Shown: positions 1-12,639, counted from the stretch's first letter. The stretch: DNA of 64,000 bases from Schistocephalus solidus (GCA_017591395.1 WEDG01000776.1:1-64000), one strand, 5' to 3'. Program-made: numbers and translations. The notes: generated from the letters alone by a model not told the origin.

Positions 1-219
1 ATAACCAATTTCTTTACGTTCATGGACCTGACAAAATCATTCGTTATAATAAAATGGTGATGAATTGTGGAAATTCATGCATCAATTCGGTTGTCCTGCA
101 CGAATCACGCACATGGTGAATCAACTCCACAACGGGATTATTGCACGGGTCATGGACAACCGAACTATCTCCGAAGCATTCGCAGTGACAAGCGAAGTTA
201 AGCCAGGTTGTGCATTAAA
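1..219 (+). pseudogene. RTE-type LINE RT fragment (LINE-C family)
   Basis: This is the middle of a reverse transcriptase that enters from outside the window. Motif A reads FMDLTKSF near base 20, with the metal-binding Asp kept. After a small frame change comes WKFMHQFGCPARITHMVNQL and then EAFAVTSEVKPGCAL. That order (motif A, the FGCP block, the KQGC-like block) is what I know from RTE-type elements of flatworms. The fragment stops before the catalytic YADD/FADD box. Sequence beyond about base 220 no longer reads as RT and gives way to a reversed gypsy fragment. It is a dead scrap, probably of the same family as the elements at 58-64 kb. Confidence 0.7.
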
Positions 220-329
220 TTCTACGCTCCCCTCCCCCACATCGACGGTCATCCCCACCACCGGCGGTCACACTAATGATGCCCGGCCGTCGTCGATCAT
301 ACTCATCATCATCTGCGGGTCTGCGGGCA

Positions 330-1310
330 CGGCAGGAATCTGCACCTGACTGCAAACAACGCTGAGTGGCATATCGACCAAACCAAGTTGTTCAATCCAG
401 TCGAGACCAAAAAGGTTGAGATTAGACTTGGTGACGTATCACATCGCAGTGATGGTTGTGCCGCGGAAAGACACAGCATTACAGCTGCCCCATTAGCCGG
501 AGGAGACCATCACACGCGCTTGTGGCGGACTGGGAAGTCTGCTGCATCGTGGGGCTGCCAAGTGACTGCTACAGTCGCTCAGAGATGATAGTGGTTTCAG
601 AAGCAGTGTCCAGCTGTAGGCAGACTGCGTGACCATTGAGCAAAAGTAACAACAAACGTTCTGCGATCAGCCGCATTCAGCTGGAATGTGGTCCATAGCA
701 TCAGAGAAGTACCAACGGACTGAGTTTTAAGCTTGCGTTTTGGACGGAATCGGCGTTTGGAGTTGGAAGTGGTGCGGGCAGACTTGCTTTCAGCAGCTGA
801 TGATGTTTGGCAGAACACGTCTTGGTGTCCCACCTGTTGCAGCTTTTGCAACGATGTTGGCGGAATGTGCAATCCCGATGGAAATGCCACCCGCCACAGT
901 GCCGATAAGGAGAAGGTGGTGATTTAGCCTTGGGTACTTGCTTGGACCTGCAGTTGCAGGCACTGGTATCGAGTGTTAAACAGGAAGAATGTTCACCAAA
1001 AATCTGTGACAACGTCTTCAACGTGTCCACGAAAGTGATTTCTCGTGGATTCTTGTGAAGGAGAAAGTAAGCATAGCGTTCGGGCTCGGTAGGACCCAGT
1101 TTGCAAACTGGGAGTCGCAACTTCCATTCATCGTCTTGGGCAGGTGGCTCGACCGATAGCAAGTCCTCGTATCATTTTTACGGGGAATCAAAAGTGATAT
1201 GGGCCTGCGGGTCATACAGGAATTCAGTAATGCTGCCGGTACTGTGATCAACGGATTTTGAACCACCACTGGCACTCGATTGGCCCATGGAAGAGTTTGA
1301 TAGTTTAACA
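330..1310 (-). pseudogene. Ty3/gypsy Gag-protease fragment
   Basis: Read on the minus strand, about 1310 to 930 holds a capsid-like stretch (SITEFLYDPQAHITFDS, then KNPREITFVDTLKTLSQIFG). It is followed at about 900-760 by two zinc knuckles, the first around CGGWHFHRDC and the second around CKSCNRVGHQDVFC. Further on, about 600-340 carries protease-to-RT linker sequence (GLDWIEQLGLVDMPLSVV). Several frames are needed, and the part of Gag between capsid and knuckles is deleted. This is the Gag-protease order of Ty3/gypsy elements of tapeworm type. No LTR is visible. It lies head-on against the RTE scrap at 1-219, so one element probably inserted in or beside the other before both decayed. Confidence 0.65.
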
Positions 1311-1784
1311 GAGAGGGCCTCCATTAGCTTCAACTGCAGCTACAACCTCTGGTTCAAGTCAGCGTACTCATCAGCTATCGTAAGTGAGAAACTGTGTCAC
1401 CAAATTGTTATGACCCGGCCTGTACTTAATTGACGCACGAAGAGTTTGCTTAATCAACGGTTGTCCCAACCCCAATGCGGTAGAGCAAGAGAACACGATC
1501 AGCTAGCGAAAGTGTATTGAAGCCAATGTGACATGAAAAGCTGCATGCATTTATAGTCTCCCATCGAGCTTAGTTATATTCTGTCAAATCAGATTCAAGA
1601 TAAAGATAGATAAGAGCTGAGCAAAATTCTTGCAGACATGGATCGAGAGCTCTGTAGCCAGAGTCAATGTGGAACAATGTTGTGCATCGTTCGTAGCATG
1701 CAGCCTGAGAAACGTGCGCGCAGATGCATTTCTGTGAGATGAATCATCGTGGGAGTGAGCATTTCCAAGAATAATCCAGCTGAA
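1311..1784. other. unassigned intergenic sequence
   Basis: I see no conserved protein motif, RNA or repeat unit here. Confidence 0.5.
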
Positions 1785-1853
1785 TTCATCGTCCCTGCAA
1801 CATCGTGCTGTGGAGCACACGGTGGACATCGTCGAACTCGACGGTTGAACTGT
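1785..1853 (+). repeat. 3'-end fragment of SINE-2 / LINE-C tail
   Basis: The last 70 bases of the SINE-2 consensus are recognisable: CGTCCCTGCA, GGAGCACACGGTGGACATCG, then GACGGTTGAACTGTT. The upstream two thirds are missing or too diverged. The orientation is the same as the full copy at 7329-7698. Confidence 0.7.
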
Positions 1854-1859
1854 TACTAC

Positions 1860-2455
1860 CCAACTCTGAGATCGCCACCGCATACGCAGCATTCGCCAGG
1901 AACGAACAATTTCCGTCATAAAATTAAGCTGGGCGATTCGATCAGTAACATTTTCAATTATCCTTGTTTCTGTGCGCCGTCAAATAATCTGCAAATTCAT
2001 TTTTCTACGAGAAATTTCATCTGCTCCGATTAATTTACGTCATATCACATGTAAACATCAGAAAAGGAAATACCCATTTACTCCTCATTGCTTTTTGTAG
2101 TTTGCATAATGAAGATTATATAAGCACGTCAATATTCGAAGTTCTTTACTAGTCCTACAATCTATATTGGGATTTGTTAACTAAATATGAAGTGTACATG
2201 ATCAAATTGCCTTGATGCCTAGATGTGCTTCGGTGTTTTTGATCATGTTATATTTATGGCTGAGTAGATGAAGCAGTTGGCGGAAGGTTAATCGGTGACT
2301 ATCGAATATTTATTCAGAATGTCAGTTTTTCTGACATTTAAGACAAGTTTGCCCAATTTTAGAGCATTTTTTGCGTGTCGCGATGGTGTAGGTTGCGTTT
2401 CTTGAGTCTAAATTTCTAGTTACGCTGACTTTTGATTCACTAAACGGTCTAACCG
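1860..2455. other. unassigned AT-rich sequence
   Basis: Nothing recognisable on either strand. Confidence 0.5.
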
Positions 2456-3785
2456 TTAGGTGGTTATTTGTCAAATATGGCAAGTTGAACACAAGTGTAT
2501 TACTAGGCAATCAAGTGCTACTACGAGGCACAAAGCTCTCACGGATACAAAGCCCCCTCTTTCAAAGCCGTCTGAAAGACTGATTGCCACAGAAATTACC
2601 GATATTTGCATAACCAATCGACTTCATAGCTCTTCCGAACATGGCTTTCGACTCGATCACTCTTGTGATACATCCCACACGTCTTTTCGAATCTACTAAT
2701 ATATCTTCGTAATGATAATCTGTCGGTGGTCGCGATTCATTTCAATCTTAATAAAGCATTTGTGAAAGTGCCTCGTAGGCGACTCATAGTTCAACTGGAA
2801 GCTCTAGGACTTCTTGAACCCCTTATTGATTTCACTACGTCATAACTGTCGAATCAGAAAAAAAAGACCTTAGTGTGAAATACATTTTCAAATGAAACAC
2901 TATTGTAGGCGGTTTCCTAAAAAGTATCGTGCTGATTCCTCTTTTTTTGCCTTAGGTTAAGGACATTTCATCAGCAATTAAACAATCTCAATTTTTTATT
3001 TATGCTGACGAGCTGAAATACGTGTATTCCTTCTATAAAACAAAATTTCCAACGACGCGCTCTCTTTCCGCGTGGAGCCCAACGCAGCTAATTGAATTCT
3101 CACCTTCTTAGTGCCAGTTATTTTTCAAGGCACCGATATGACTGAATGTTTTAACATCAAGGACTTAGGTTTAAGCTGCACCAATAATTTAGATCTATCA
3201 CCTCACGCCGATCGAATAAAAATGTTACACATATTTTTCGCTTTATTCCTTTAAATTTCTGCCTTCCTGAAATTAAATGAAGGCTTTACAAATGCTTGTC
3301 CTTCATATTCTTAAATATTGCTACACATTCTTAGGTTGACTGAGCGAATATAGTCGTTCGAACATCTAAAATGTCCAGAGACATTTTACTATATCTTACA
3401 TCTGACATTTCCAAATACTTCCTAATCGAATAGATAGCAGGTAACTAACTTAAAATGGTATGGTTTGAGAGACTGGAAACTGTCTTCTTCCTATAGAGGC
3501 CGAAAAAGCTTTTTCGGCCTTAATAAAAGTTCAAATACTCCCCCGAATTTCAGCTCTTACCCCCGTTAGTCGTCCGTACATCCTACGTAATTTTAAATTT
3601 AGCGTACCTCTCCCCCGCATCCTCCACTTCAAAACGCTCTCTCTTCTTTGCTTCCAGGTATGGCTTTCTTTGGAATAATTTGCCAAGCAATATTATGTTA
3701 TTAAATATTTTATCTGCTTTCAAGCGAAGACTGCAACCCCATCTTAACACTGACTCAATTAACCTTTCATTTTCCTAATCTTTTC
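2456..3785 (+). pseudogene. LINE-A (CR1/jockey-like) old, decayed copy
   Basis: Read across many stops and frame changes, this stretch aligns with the C-terminal half of the better copy at 45480-49275. Shared blocks include an HGFRLDHSC-like motif, the palm region, and FIYADELKYVYSF at about 2990-3025, where the catalytic YADD has become YADE (3001-3012). Further shared blocks are KDLGLSCTNNLDLSPHADRI near 3160 and the C-terminal YGFLWNNLPSNI at about 3658-3700. The copy is far more diverged than the 45-kb one, so it is an older insertion. The 3' end runs into AT-rich sequence near 3785 without the terminal hairpin of the younger copy. Confidence 0.75.
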
Positions 3786-3789
3786 CGAG

Positions 3790-6700
3790 CAGCTTTAAAT
3801 TAAATTAAATAATTATATTTAATATCAGTTGCCAGGTTATATCGGAAGAAATATATAGTGGTGATCAGGTAAGTGGCAAAAAAATCCTGAAGGAATAGAG
3901 GTATTCGCGATTTTCTTAAACTAAAGCTATTCAGAAGAAAACTGCTGCCCATGGGATGATGGCAGTTCGGAACGGGGAAGATTTAGCACAAGTGCAGTGT
4001 GTTTTCAGTCTCATTTCCTTTTCGAAGAACTGGGATTCTGATACAGGCAAAGGTTCACCTGCGAACGGTTTCTCGCCGTGGCTGAAACATTCACCGGTTT
4101 TGGGCTTCAGAGACAGCGTCATTGCCCCCGAAATAAGACCCGGGGCAGGGCTCAGAGTTTGCGCACTCCGTCGAGCCGAAGAATGATTCGACTGTGTCAG
4201 TATTTAGAATTCGTGGAAGATGTTTTAAGTGCAGAAAAATAGTGATAGTTCTCTTAAACAAAGAAGAATTTTGCAGGAATTTTATATTCCAGAGTAGTTA
4301 ACTCCATGTTGCATCGGCCTTTACTGAGAAGAACTGATGATACCTAACTGTGCGTGCCAGAGGAAGAAACAAAACGACATCGAGGTGACTGCTAGGCTGA
4401 TAGGGGCCGATAGGGATTACATGTACAACTGTGTAAAAGCTTAAATAGTAAAAAACGTCCATTCTGTAATCGGCAAAACCATAAGGGATCAATATTTATA
4501 AACCCCACAGCGTTATTGATACGTCAGATTACGGTGTTTCGAGAATGAAACTCTTTCAATAAAAAAATCATGGACTTATTTTATTTTCTTCCGTCTACCC
4601 GCACAGACAAGGCTTAATAGAAACGAGCAATATTCCAGGCTAAGCATAACGTATATTTTATATTTAATATCGATTGCTTTACAATTTCCGAGAATAAGCT
4701 TGGTAATTCTGCGCGCTTTGATGGCAATCAGGGTGCGATGCTCCATGACTCAGAGAAAGGACCACCGGGAATGTTGGTTATCGTCGCCAAATGACGTTTC
4801 CATGAAGCGCGTTTCCCCGAACCATGACGTCTCCATAACCCACCCCTCAAGCAAATAACCAGATTCATACTGCCGTTGCCATATGTGCGCCTCTTGTCTC
4901 ATCATGTCCTGGGAGGTGTAATCTCCTACGTTAACAGCATGACGAACAGGACAGAAAACCTAAATCGTATACTCAAGCAGGGACTGCAGGCACCGCATGA
5001 GACTGGGTTTAAAGTCCAGTAGTGTATCTACGGTCAACATGTTGGCAGCAAAAAGTTAGGGGCCCAAGAATACTGTCGTCAGAGGCAGTTCGTTGACTGG
5101 ATTCTTCTAATGTTACCATGCTGAGCGCAGTACCACTTTAAATGGTAAATATGCAAAATAGAGACTACCCTCCTGGGAAAAAGGTGATAGTTTCAAGTAC
5201 TATTTATTTGTAGAAAGTTTATAAGCACCGGCAGTTATCAGAACGAGGATTCGTATAAATTAGTTTGGCCTGTGACCCGTCAACTGGAACACGGATGTAG
5301 CGTACAAAAAAATAATGGAGGTGCGCATTCTCTTCATAGGACAGTCTAAATTGGTCTTTGAAATCTGGACGGAGATTGGACGCTTGGACTGACTGAAAAA
5401 AGACAACTTCATGCTTCTCTCTTGTATTTTCAAATCAAGCTGACTCCGTTAAATCAATTGTCAAAAGGAAATCAACAATAGGGTGGGCCCATAAATCTCT
5501 CAAGGCTAGTCACATACTATATCTGGAGCCCTCCATTTTTCTAGGCACCGACTCAACCACTTGGCTGCTGATGCGCTATTCAACGCTTAATTCAAACATT
5601 GTGATAACTGGAAGAGTTGATGAGAGCTCCACTGCCCCACATAAGCAGTCATGCAGGAATGGGGTCTTTCTAAACGTAATACTTGCCGGACGCAAAACAA
5701 GCTAGATGGCTAAACGCCACTTCAAATTTGCTTCAATTATTCCCTAAAGTAAGCGTAAGCGATGAGGTGCCTGAATTGGTGTGCTTGACAGATGATAGAT
5801 AATATACTAGAAGTGGTTATTCTTCTCTACCGTTTCTTTTTTTAATGTAACTTTCTTCAATCGTTTTGGCATTTTTTCGCAGTAAAAATGCCTTCATTTA
5901 GGCTAACAAGTATGGTATTGGAAACAAGTTTCGTGCCGTTGAATTAAATCTTCGTCTCTAGCCACCCTATTTGTTCTTGCTATTTGCTAGTTTTAGCCTT
6001 CAGACCTGAAATCTGAATAAACGCCTTGAATCCCTTTATCAGTGCATTTTTAACTTGGACTAATGGGTCAGACCTGGTCAAAATCTATACTTAAAGATTT
6101 AGACCAATGCTATTTTTCATTTAACCCCTTCGCAAAGCTAAGAGTAAACTGCTGATGTGAGCCTAACTCTTTATCATGTCACTCAGGAAGTTTCCAGCGC
6201 TTAGTGCTATCTGGAGTCAATAGACAAACGTTTTTTGCTGTTAAATTATTTGAACTTTTACTTTCCACTGCTGTTCGCGGCCTAACACCTTTTGCTCAAA
6301 ATGTCAAACTACTACTATTGAAGTTTTTAAAATATATATGCGTACAGCTTCAATGTCCAGATGCCTATCGCGTTCAACATCTCCCGAGGAAGAGGAAGAA
6401 GAAAAGGGGGCAAGTTCATAGACCAAATTGTATTCAAACTGGTGTCTCGAAAACTCCCTAGTTTCCATCATCGGAGTGATGCGGTTGCTACTTCTGTTTG
6501 TATTGTGCCCCCCAGCCTTGGTGCTTGCCTCATATTATAACCGTGGTTGACATACAAAGTTTGGCATATCTTGTAGCAGGTAACTGGCTTTGATCTTTCG
6601 GAGCATGAACGCTGGTGGGTTCAAGTGAACTTTGCTCCCTTGGGCCGACGAAGTTGTAGTTAATTCGCTGTGCCTGTTTGCCTCCTCCACATCAGTCCGC

Positions 6701-7316
6701 GGACTGATCAGCAGCCACGGTTCGCTTGAGTTTCTTTCGGTCTCTGGTATGCATCTTGGAGACAGTTCAACGTTGGTCGACTGACCTCCGGCCGCCACCT
6801 ACCCTCTTGTCCATGGGCGTCAGCTCTCGGTTACGGGCACTTACCTGTCCGAGCTGATCCAAGCTCTGTGAGTAACACCTAGTAGGCGAGATTCAGATCG
6901 ATAAGGATGAGTGCGCTAGTCGAGGGCGAACGTTCGCGCCTTAGATGGGCCATCTCATTGGTTCGGTCGATCACCTTCACCTCCTAAAAGACGAAACTAT
7001 GTTTCAGATGTTTTATGTGACCATAGACTAGCAATAGCTTGTCCTTGTGGTTGGTCGCAAGTTGCTTTTCAGATTAACCGGCTAGGTCTATAAGCAAAAG
7101 AACGAAACGCCTATGGGCTTCTGTCTGTCTGGACTAATTGCCGAAGCAGTTTGGCAGAGGCTCTAGCAGCTGATGTTCAGGTTGTACCGCTCTCCCGTAG
7201 TTCTGTGACATTTACGTTGATTACCCGTTTGTCATAATCAAAAAGAACGACACATAAGCTTTCAATGCATTCCTGGATTCCCTCTTTCCCGACATCAGGG
7301 TAGCCAATAGATATGT
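3790..7316. other. unassigned intergenic sequence
   Basis: No coding motif, RNA gene or repeat family found. Short open frames occur, with no conserved pattern. A moderately GC-rich patch lies at about 6600-7550, partly because SINE-2 follows. Confidence 0.5.
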
Positions 7317-7710
7317 GTACGCCCATTTTTTATGCCCCCTAAACGGGCCACGTGGTAGATGCGTTGGACCAACACGGGGGCCACATCAGGGCACGGCATG
7401 CGTTATTCGGGTTGCGCTCCGCTAACAAATGCCGAACATGGAAGGTGTGTTGGCACGCCTAGGGGCGGCTAGGACTTAGGGGACCCGGCCGCGCCAGCCA
7501 CCTGCGTCCTCTCCCGCCTCCGGTCTTCTTGACTCTGTCTTGACACCGGGCTCAGGTGGGGGAGGAGGAGAGAGTGTGGTAGATGCAGCGCAAAGTCTAC
7601 TAACACTTTAAACTAAATCACGCGCAAGTCACCGTCCCTGCTCCACTTTCCCATGGAGCATACGGTGGACATCGTCGGACTACGACGGTCGAACTGTCGT
7701 ACGCCCATTT
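7317..7710 (+). mobile_element. SINE-2, full-length copy with 12-bp TSD
   Basis: The element proper is about 7329-7698 (370 bp). It is bounded by the perfect direct repeat GTACGCCCATTT at 7317-7328 and 7699-7710, a classic target-site duplication of LINE-driven retroposition. The 5' end begins TTATGCCCCCTAAACGGGCC. The 3' end carries the shared tail CACCGTCCCTGC, CATACGGTGGACATCGTCGG, GACGGTCGAACTGTC. Two further copies share both ends (23745-24148 and 27751-28118 reversed), so this is a discrete element and not just a truncated LINE. The tail is shared with LINE-C at 58510-58760. The head has weak tRNA-like signals (GTGGTAGATGCG, GGTTGCGCTCC), but the spacing is not that of a normal tRNA. 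Confidence 0.85.
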
Positions 7711-7904
7711 CTGATGGAATACTTACCCTATCTGCAGCGACGGAGATTGACAGGGGACTAATAAAAGTCGGTTCGCTTTAGCTATAGTGACATAAAATCG
7801 TTTTTAAGTGGGTTGAAATACACTCCTTCATATTAATTTGCTAGCAAGTTGCGTTCTCACGTCTAATTATTTTCTTCTCACTTTTTCTGGTTTTCATAAC
7901 TAAG

Positions 7905-8035
7905 AAATGTTTATGCCTTACCTACGAGGGCAGAGATATTCGTCTACAACAACGAGCTAATGCCCCATCTGCAAGACGGCGTTTGTGGTTCATCTGCGCC
8001 GCGTACGAGAACATGTTTGTGTTTCTAGTCGCTTG
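7905..8035 (+). repeat. dispersed repeat shared with 21893-22024
   Basis: About 120 bases align with the segment downstream of the SINE-1 at 21701. Matches include TTCGTCTACAACAA / TTCATCTACAACAA, CATCTGCGCCGC and ACATGTTTGTGTTTCTAGTC. It may be the 3' part of a longer SINE-1 variant or an independent repeat. Confidence 0.6.
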
Positions 8036-8489
8036 AAGAAGACATAATTTGCTATCAAATGAGTACAAGATATAACATTTTTGTGCGTGTTTTCTATAAA
8101 ATATATTTGAATTTATAAGAAATTCCAATAGAACTGAGAAAATTACATGCTATTTTGGTAGCCATTTTTTACAAACTACACTTTCTGCGGGTGGTCAGAA
8201 AAGAGCTCCTTCAAAGGTCGGCATCCTACCGTGACAGAAATATCTTGGGACTAGGCTGCACGATAATCAAAACGACAACCTTACTCAAGTGATTTGTTAG
8301 AATCAGAATCAGAATTTTGGTTGACATTTCATGAGATAGGAAATCTACTGTATTTAAATCAAGTAGCCAAGTTCATAGTTATAAGCACATAGGTGCAAAC
8401 ATTGCTAAGTACCTTCAAGTTTCTCTTCATTTATAAAATGGCTTACAGCCGATTTTTGCTTCTCTCGTGCTCCACATATACATGCGTCT

Positions 8490-8640
8490 AAACGAAACAC
8501 TTGGCAGCCACGTTCGAAAGGATGGATTACCGTGGGCTTCAGTACAGTGAAACCTCTTTCCGAAAAAATGTACTCACCATTATAGCGTCCTTTTTACAAT
8601 CGCATAATAAATCATTTTTAAGTGCAAGCGACTTCCTCCT
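8490..8640 (+). repeat. diverged direct repeat, unit 1 (TIR-like)
   Basis: This unit shares several blocks with 9340-9495: CACTACAGT-like / CAGTACAGTGAAACC, then CCATTATAGC, then CGACTTCCTCCTT. The CAGTGAAACCTCTTTCCG start resembles pogo/Tigger-type terminal repeats by eye only. No transposase is seen. Confidence 0.45.
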
Positions 8641-9339
8641 TTACCCGTTTCCTCCCGCTCTCCGTAAAAACGCCGAATGACAGTACGCTGTTTCCTTTAC
8701 GAGGAGATTAATGCATGCAATATCTTTTTATGCAAAATTTGTTGAAACGTCTATAGCACCAATTTACTTCTGTAAGAGACGGATTTCTTTTACTTTAAAA
8801 CCTAACTGTGGATGGATGAAGCTCTACTTCACAGGAGGATCGACGAGCTCGATGACTGAACACATTTTTGTAATCTATTTTTTTTAATAATAAATTATAT
8901 GCAACCATTAATTTGCATCTTGTGTCCTATATCATGATGGGCATGTTAACGGCGTGGGATCCTTTCGACCGGGCAACCAGGTATAAGAATCAAAGTATGG
9001 GGAAATAAATACCATAACATTGGGGCCGGGGCAGAAAAATACATAAACGTATCATCCGCTGTGACCTTTTTTTCTGGTGGTGAGGCCATAGGGGCCCACG
9101 TCATTCAATTGCCTCGTCGTAGCCCCCTCCAGCTCCTTAGGGCGAGCAGTGGCTTAGAGGTGCTGGTAGGGCGGGCAATGTTTGATTCTCTCACTCTCCT
9201 CGCAGTTTTTAGTCTAGAGGGAAGATGTGTATTAGTTTAAGGACTCTGATAGATGCCTCGATTACGAAGGCTGCGCTAGCGCCAGTTTGTTTACAAAGCT
9301 TCCAGTAAAGATCCTGAGAAAATTTTAATTTTCGTATTC

Positions 9340-9495
9340 AGGCACTGATGGCTACCATCGAAAGCTGTGCTTCACTACAGTTTAACATCGTTTGCCGAAC
9401 AAATTTACCGACCATTATAGCATAATTTGTTCTTATATGACAAACTAAATCGTGATTGCCAACAAACGACTTCCTCCTTCCCTCATTTTTACACT
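9340..9495 (+). repeat. diverged direct repeat, unit 2
   Basis: Second unit of the pair described at 8490-8640, about 840 bp downstream in the same orientation. It shares ACCATTATAGC and ACGACTTCCTCCTTC. Confidence 0.45.
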
Positions 9496-9580
9496 GCTTG
9501 GCATGCACGGTCTGAATAAAAGTAAGATATTTTTTTAAAAAGGCGACAGGTCCATGTAAAATCATATGTTATGGCTGTGT

Positions 9581-10189
9581 TTATGTGAAGTACTCACAAC
9601 CCCATGCTTTGTTTAAGGTCGAATTCATCGGTTGTAATGAGGTAGAGAACATATAAGGCGTGCATCGATATGTACGACTTTCAGAATAATGTAACTCGTC
9701 ATTCGCCAGTTGCTTAAAATTTAACCCCACTTTCTTCGCTTCTACATAGTGGCTGGTAATGATGCAAAGTGTGTCAGCATCTATTGTTAGACCATAGAGT
9801 GGTTTTATCCAGCGTAGAGTCTTACAAAGGTAAAACTGGGCGTGACAATACATTGGTTTTTCACAGTTATGATTCCCTAATATTGAAATAGATGTAGGCC
9901 AGAGATTATCGGGTAGAGTGTGACGCATCAGCCCTCCTGAAATCGCTGAATCCGAGCTCCAACAGCTACAGAACACATTTCGTGAAAACGGACGCACATA
10001 GAGGTTCCTCCTCCGGGGGTATTGGGAAGCGCCCCGCAAAGTCCACCATCGCAACTGCAGCAAAGAAAGACGTGTTAATAAGAGTGGCTTACGTATAGGG
10101 GACGCCACAAACGAATTCATATGACGACGTCTGAAGATGACGATCACTAGTGCTCCCCCGCGCCTGGCGAAACTACGCGTTGTCTTCAC
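9581..10189 (-). other. 202-codon open frame, unrecognised
   Basis: This is the longest uninterrupted frame outside known elements in the first 12 kb. I recognise no domain, signal peptide or membrane segment. The N-terminal half is Arg-rich and the composition does not look like a typical protein. No splice sites or poly(A) signal clearly frame it. It may be chance, or a remnant of an uncharacterised repeat. Confidence 0.2.
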
Positions 10190-10199
10190 GAACTCTCGC

Positions 10200-12639
10200 C
10201 ACTGCTTGGAAAGTTAAGTCCGACTGCCGTTGAACGTCATATAGGCGTGTATTTACCCATGCACTTGTTCCTGCAGAGCGGGATACATTGGTCATATAAC
10301 GATGCGCCTCGAAAAGAGAGTTCGCGATCACACCTGCTTGGCTGTGCAAAAGTGAAACCCGATCGATTTATCGCACATCTAGTCCATATTAATCATATAA
10401 TCTATCTCAAAGAATCCTTTCTGATTGTCTAGTGGTCACCACCCAACTTCTCTAAGAGCCTAAGCCAACATATTCTAGGAACAGCCGAGGCAGTGGCTAT
10501 ATGACTAGGTAATCTGGCCCTTTGCTCTCAGAAGTCAACAGCACGGTGATCTCTCTCCCATGCCCAACGCCGACTTCATTGGATGATCACACACCGCCAT
10601 AACTCCGCGTTCTTAGCTGTGACGTTCACTTCCTGTACTCTACCTAGAAACATCGCTTGCATCCTAAATAATCTCCTCCCCACTCGACGTCCCAATGACC
10701 ACAACATGCTGACCGCGCCATGCGGACAGCGTGGGAACGATGAGTGTTAATAATAAGACACTTATAAACTCTGTCGACCTCTGCTATTTTCATGTCCATG
10801 TGTCTATATAGACCTGCTTACAAAATCGCAGTGTGTCCACGGATCAAAATTAGTACCATAAGAATGGATGATCACGTAAAGTGTAATTAGTTGCTGGTCA
10901 GTCAAATTGAGCGTCTTGATGATGTGAAGGTCCAATGGTGCATTGGTAAAAGGCCTTACTGAAGGCGAATCTAACCACGCTTACTACCTATCCCCGGATT
11001 AGATGCCCTAAGAGAACGTTATCTCTGGACTAGTTGTTGTAGCATAACGACACCTTTCGTCCGGTGCGCTAAGAAAACGTGATTGCGCCAAGTATACTAT
11101 TGAAAAATGCTTGCTAAACTACCCCGAAGAGGCTAACCAAAACAAGGCACACCTACTTTTCAAAATAAGTAGGCAGGTATAAGTATTGTTTCAAGTGAGT
11201 TGACACAATGAATCTCTGCCTATAGTTCCAACAGATGCGTGAATGTTACCGAGGTTTTTTCAATCAACCGACTGAAGGTGGCTTATACCGAGCCGCCCAA
11301 GAAAATCAGCCTTTTACCCCAGCCGCGGTGTCTCTAATGATGCTCCTACCTTTGCTTATATTTGATAACCCTGCATGTTCACCGACTTTTCCCTAGTTTT
11401 CACACTGACTATGCTGTCGAGGTTCGGTGATTATATTTTGAAAAGTTACTAGGAGCTTCGACGGTACACCATCCCTTGACAGGACCGACTAAAAGGAATC
11501 TCGTTGGAGAGAGACAAACCTCGCAGAGGACAAAAATTGGATTTTCGTAATAGCAAACGCGTTCTGAGACTCGCTAGACCGCCCGCATGGATAAACACAC
11601 CCCAACCCGCGACGGATGAAGATGTCTGCAGCCGAGTGGATAAAACCAACCTCAGGTTATTCCTAAATAATCTGTATGGTCACAGTGGTGCACTAGTCCG
11701 CGCATTCAATCTTTGTTTCTAACTTCGCTGCAGTTTACCGCAAGACCCATTGGCTGTTATTGACAAACAGCACACGTAGTTTTGCGGTTAGGACTGTCCT
11801 AGCAAGCCCATGAGTTGTTCTTCCATGTTGGTGCTATTTCATGCATTTGTCTGGCAAACGGTTGACTGTATTTGCAGTCCTATGTGAGGGCCACTGCGTC
11901 TTCAAATTGGGCGTCAGCTGAGAAAGCAAAAAACCGAGAAATTGACCTATGTATCAGGGGGTTGTGTCTCTCATCAACCCCATCATTTCACCTAGAATGC
12001 CTCGGGTTACATATGCAGACGCAATAAAATCCTAACATTTCTTCAAAATCTGTTCAAAGCCTCTGAACTAATTGACAATTTTTGAGGGCTTTTCGAAATC
12101 GTAGGCATTTTAATCCAGAGTTCTCGTGGCCGTGCTGAGTGGATCACTTGGTCCGAGTACGTTAGTATCGGAAGTTTGGAGGTCCGTGATGGCAGATAGT
12201 TCTTAGAGCGTCAACCAAAACATGCTTCCTTGTGGTAACGTCTAACGTGGATCAGCCTCTCTAAAGGGGCACATCTGAGAGATTGCTGCATTCTGATACA
12301 GTTTGTTATACGGCAATATGCGTCGCAGACGACTATTATCTAGGCCAGTGTAGCACGGGCCTTAAAGAGAGACAATGGGCAGCCTAAACCAGCGTGGCTA
12401 GGGTACTATTTTTAAAATTTTGTGAATTTGAGGCTTCCGTACAACCAATATCGCTTGCCTGTATGTTACCTTTTTATAAAATATCCACGTCTTCTGGAAG
12501 CATAACCGTATATTTTCATCCAACCCACTAGCTCCCTCATTGATAAAAACTTGTGTTCTATTTCAATGGTTTGGGACGAATATGGTTGACTGTCGGTGCC
12601 GACGACGTTCACCGTCTGCCGCACAGTACGGTGGGCGCA
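10200..12639. other. unassigned intergenic sequence
   Basis: Moderately GC-rich in places (10550-11100), with the look of old repeat sequence, but no family could be named. No conserved ORF is seen. Confidence 0.45.
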
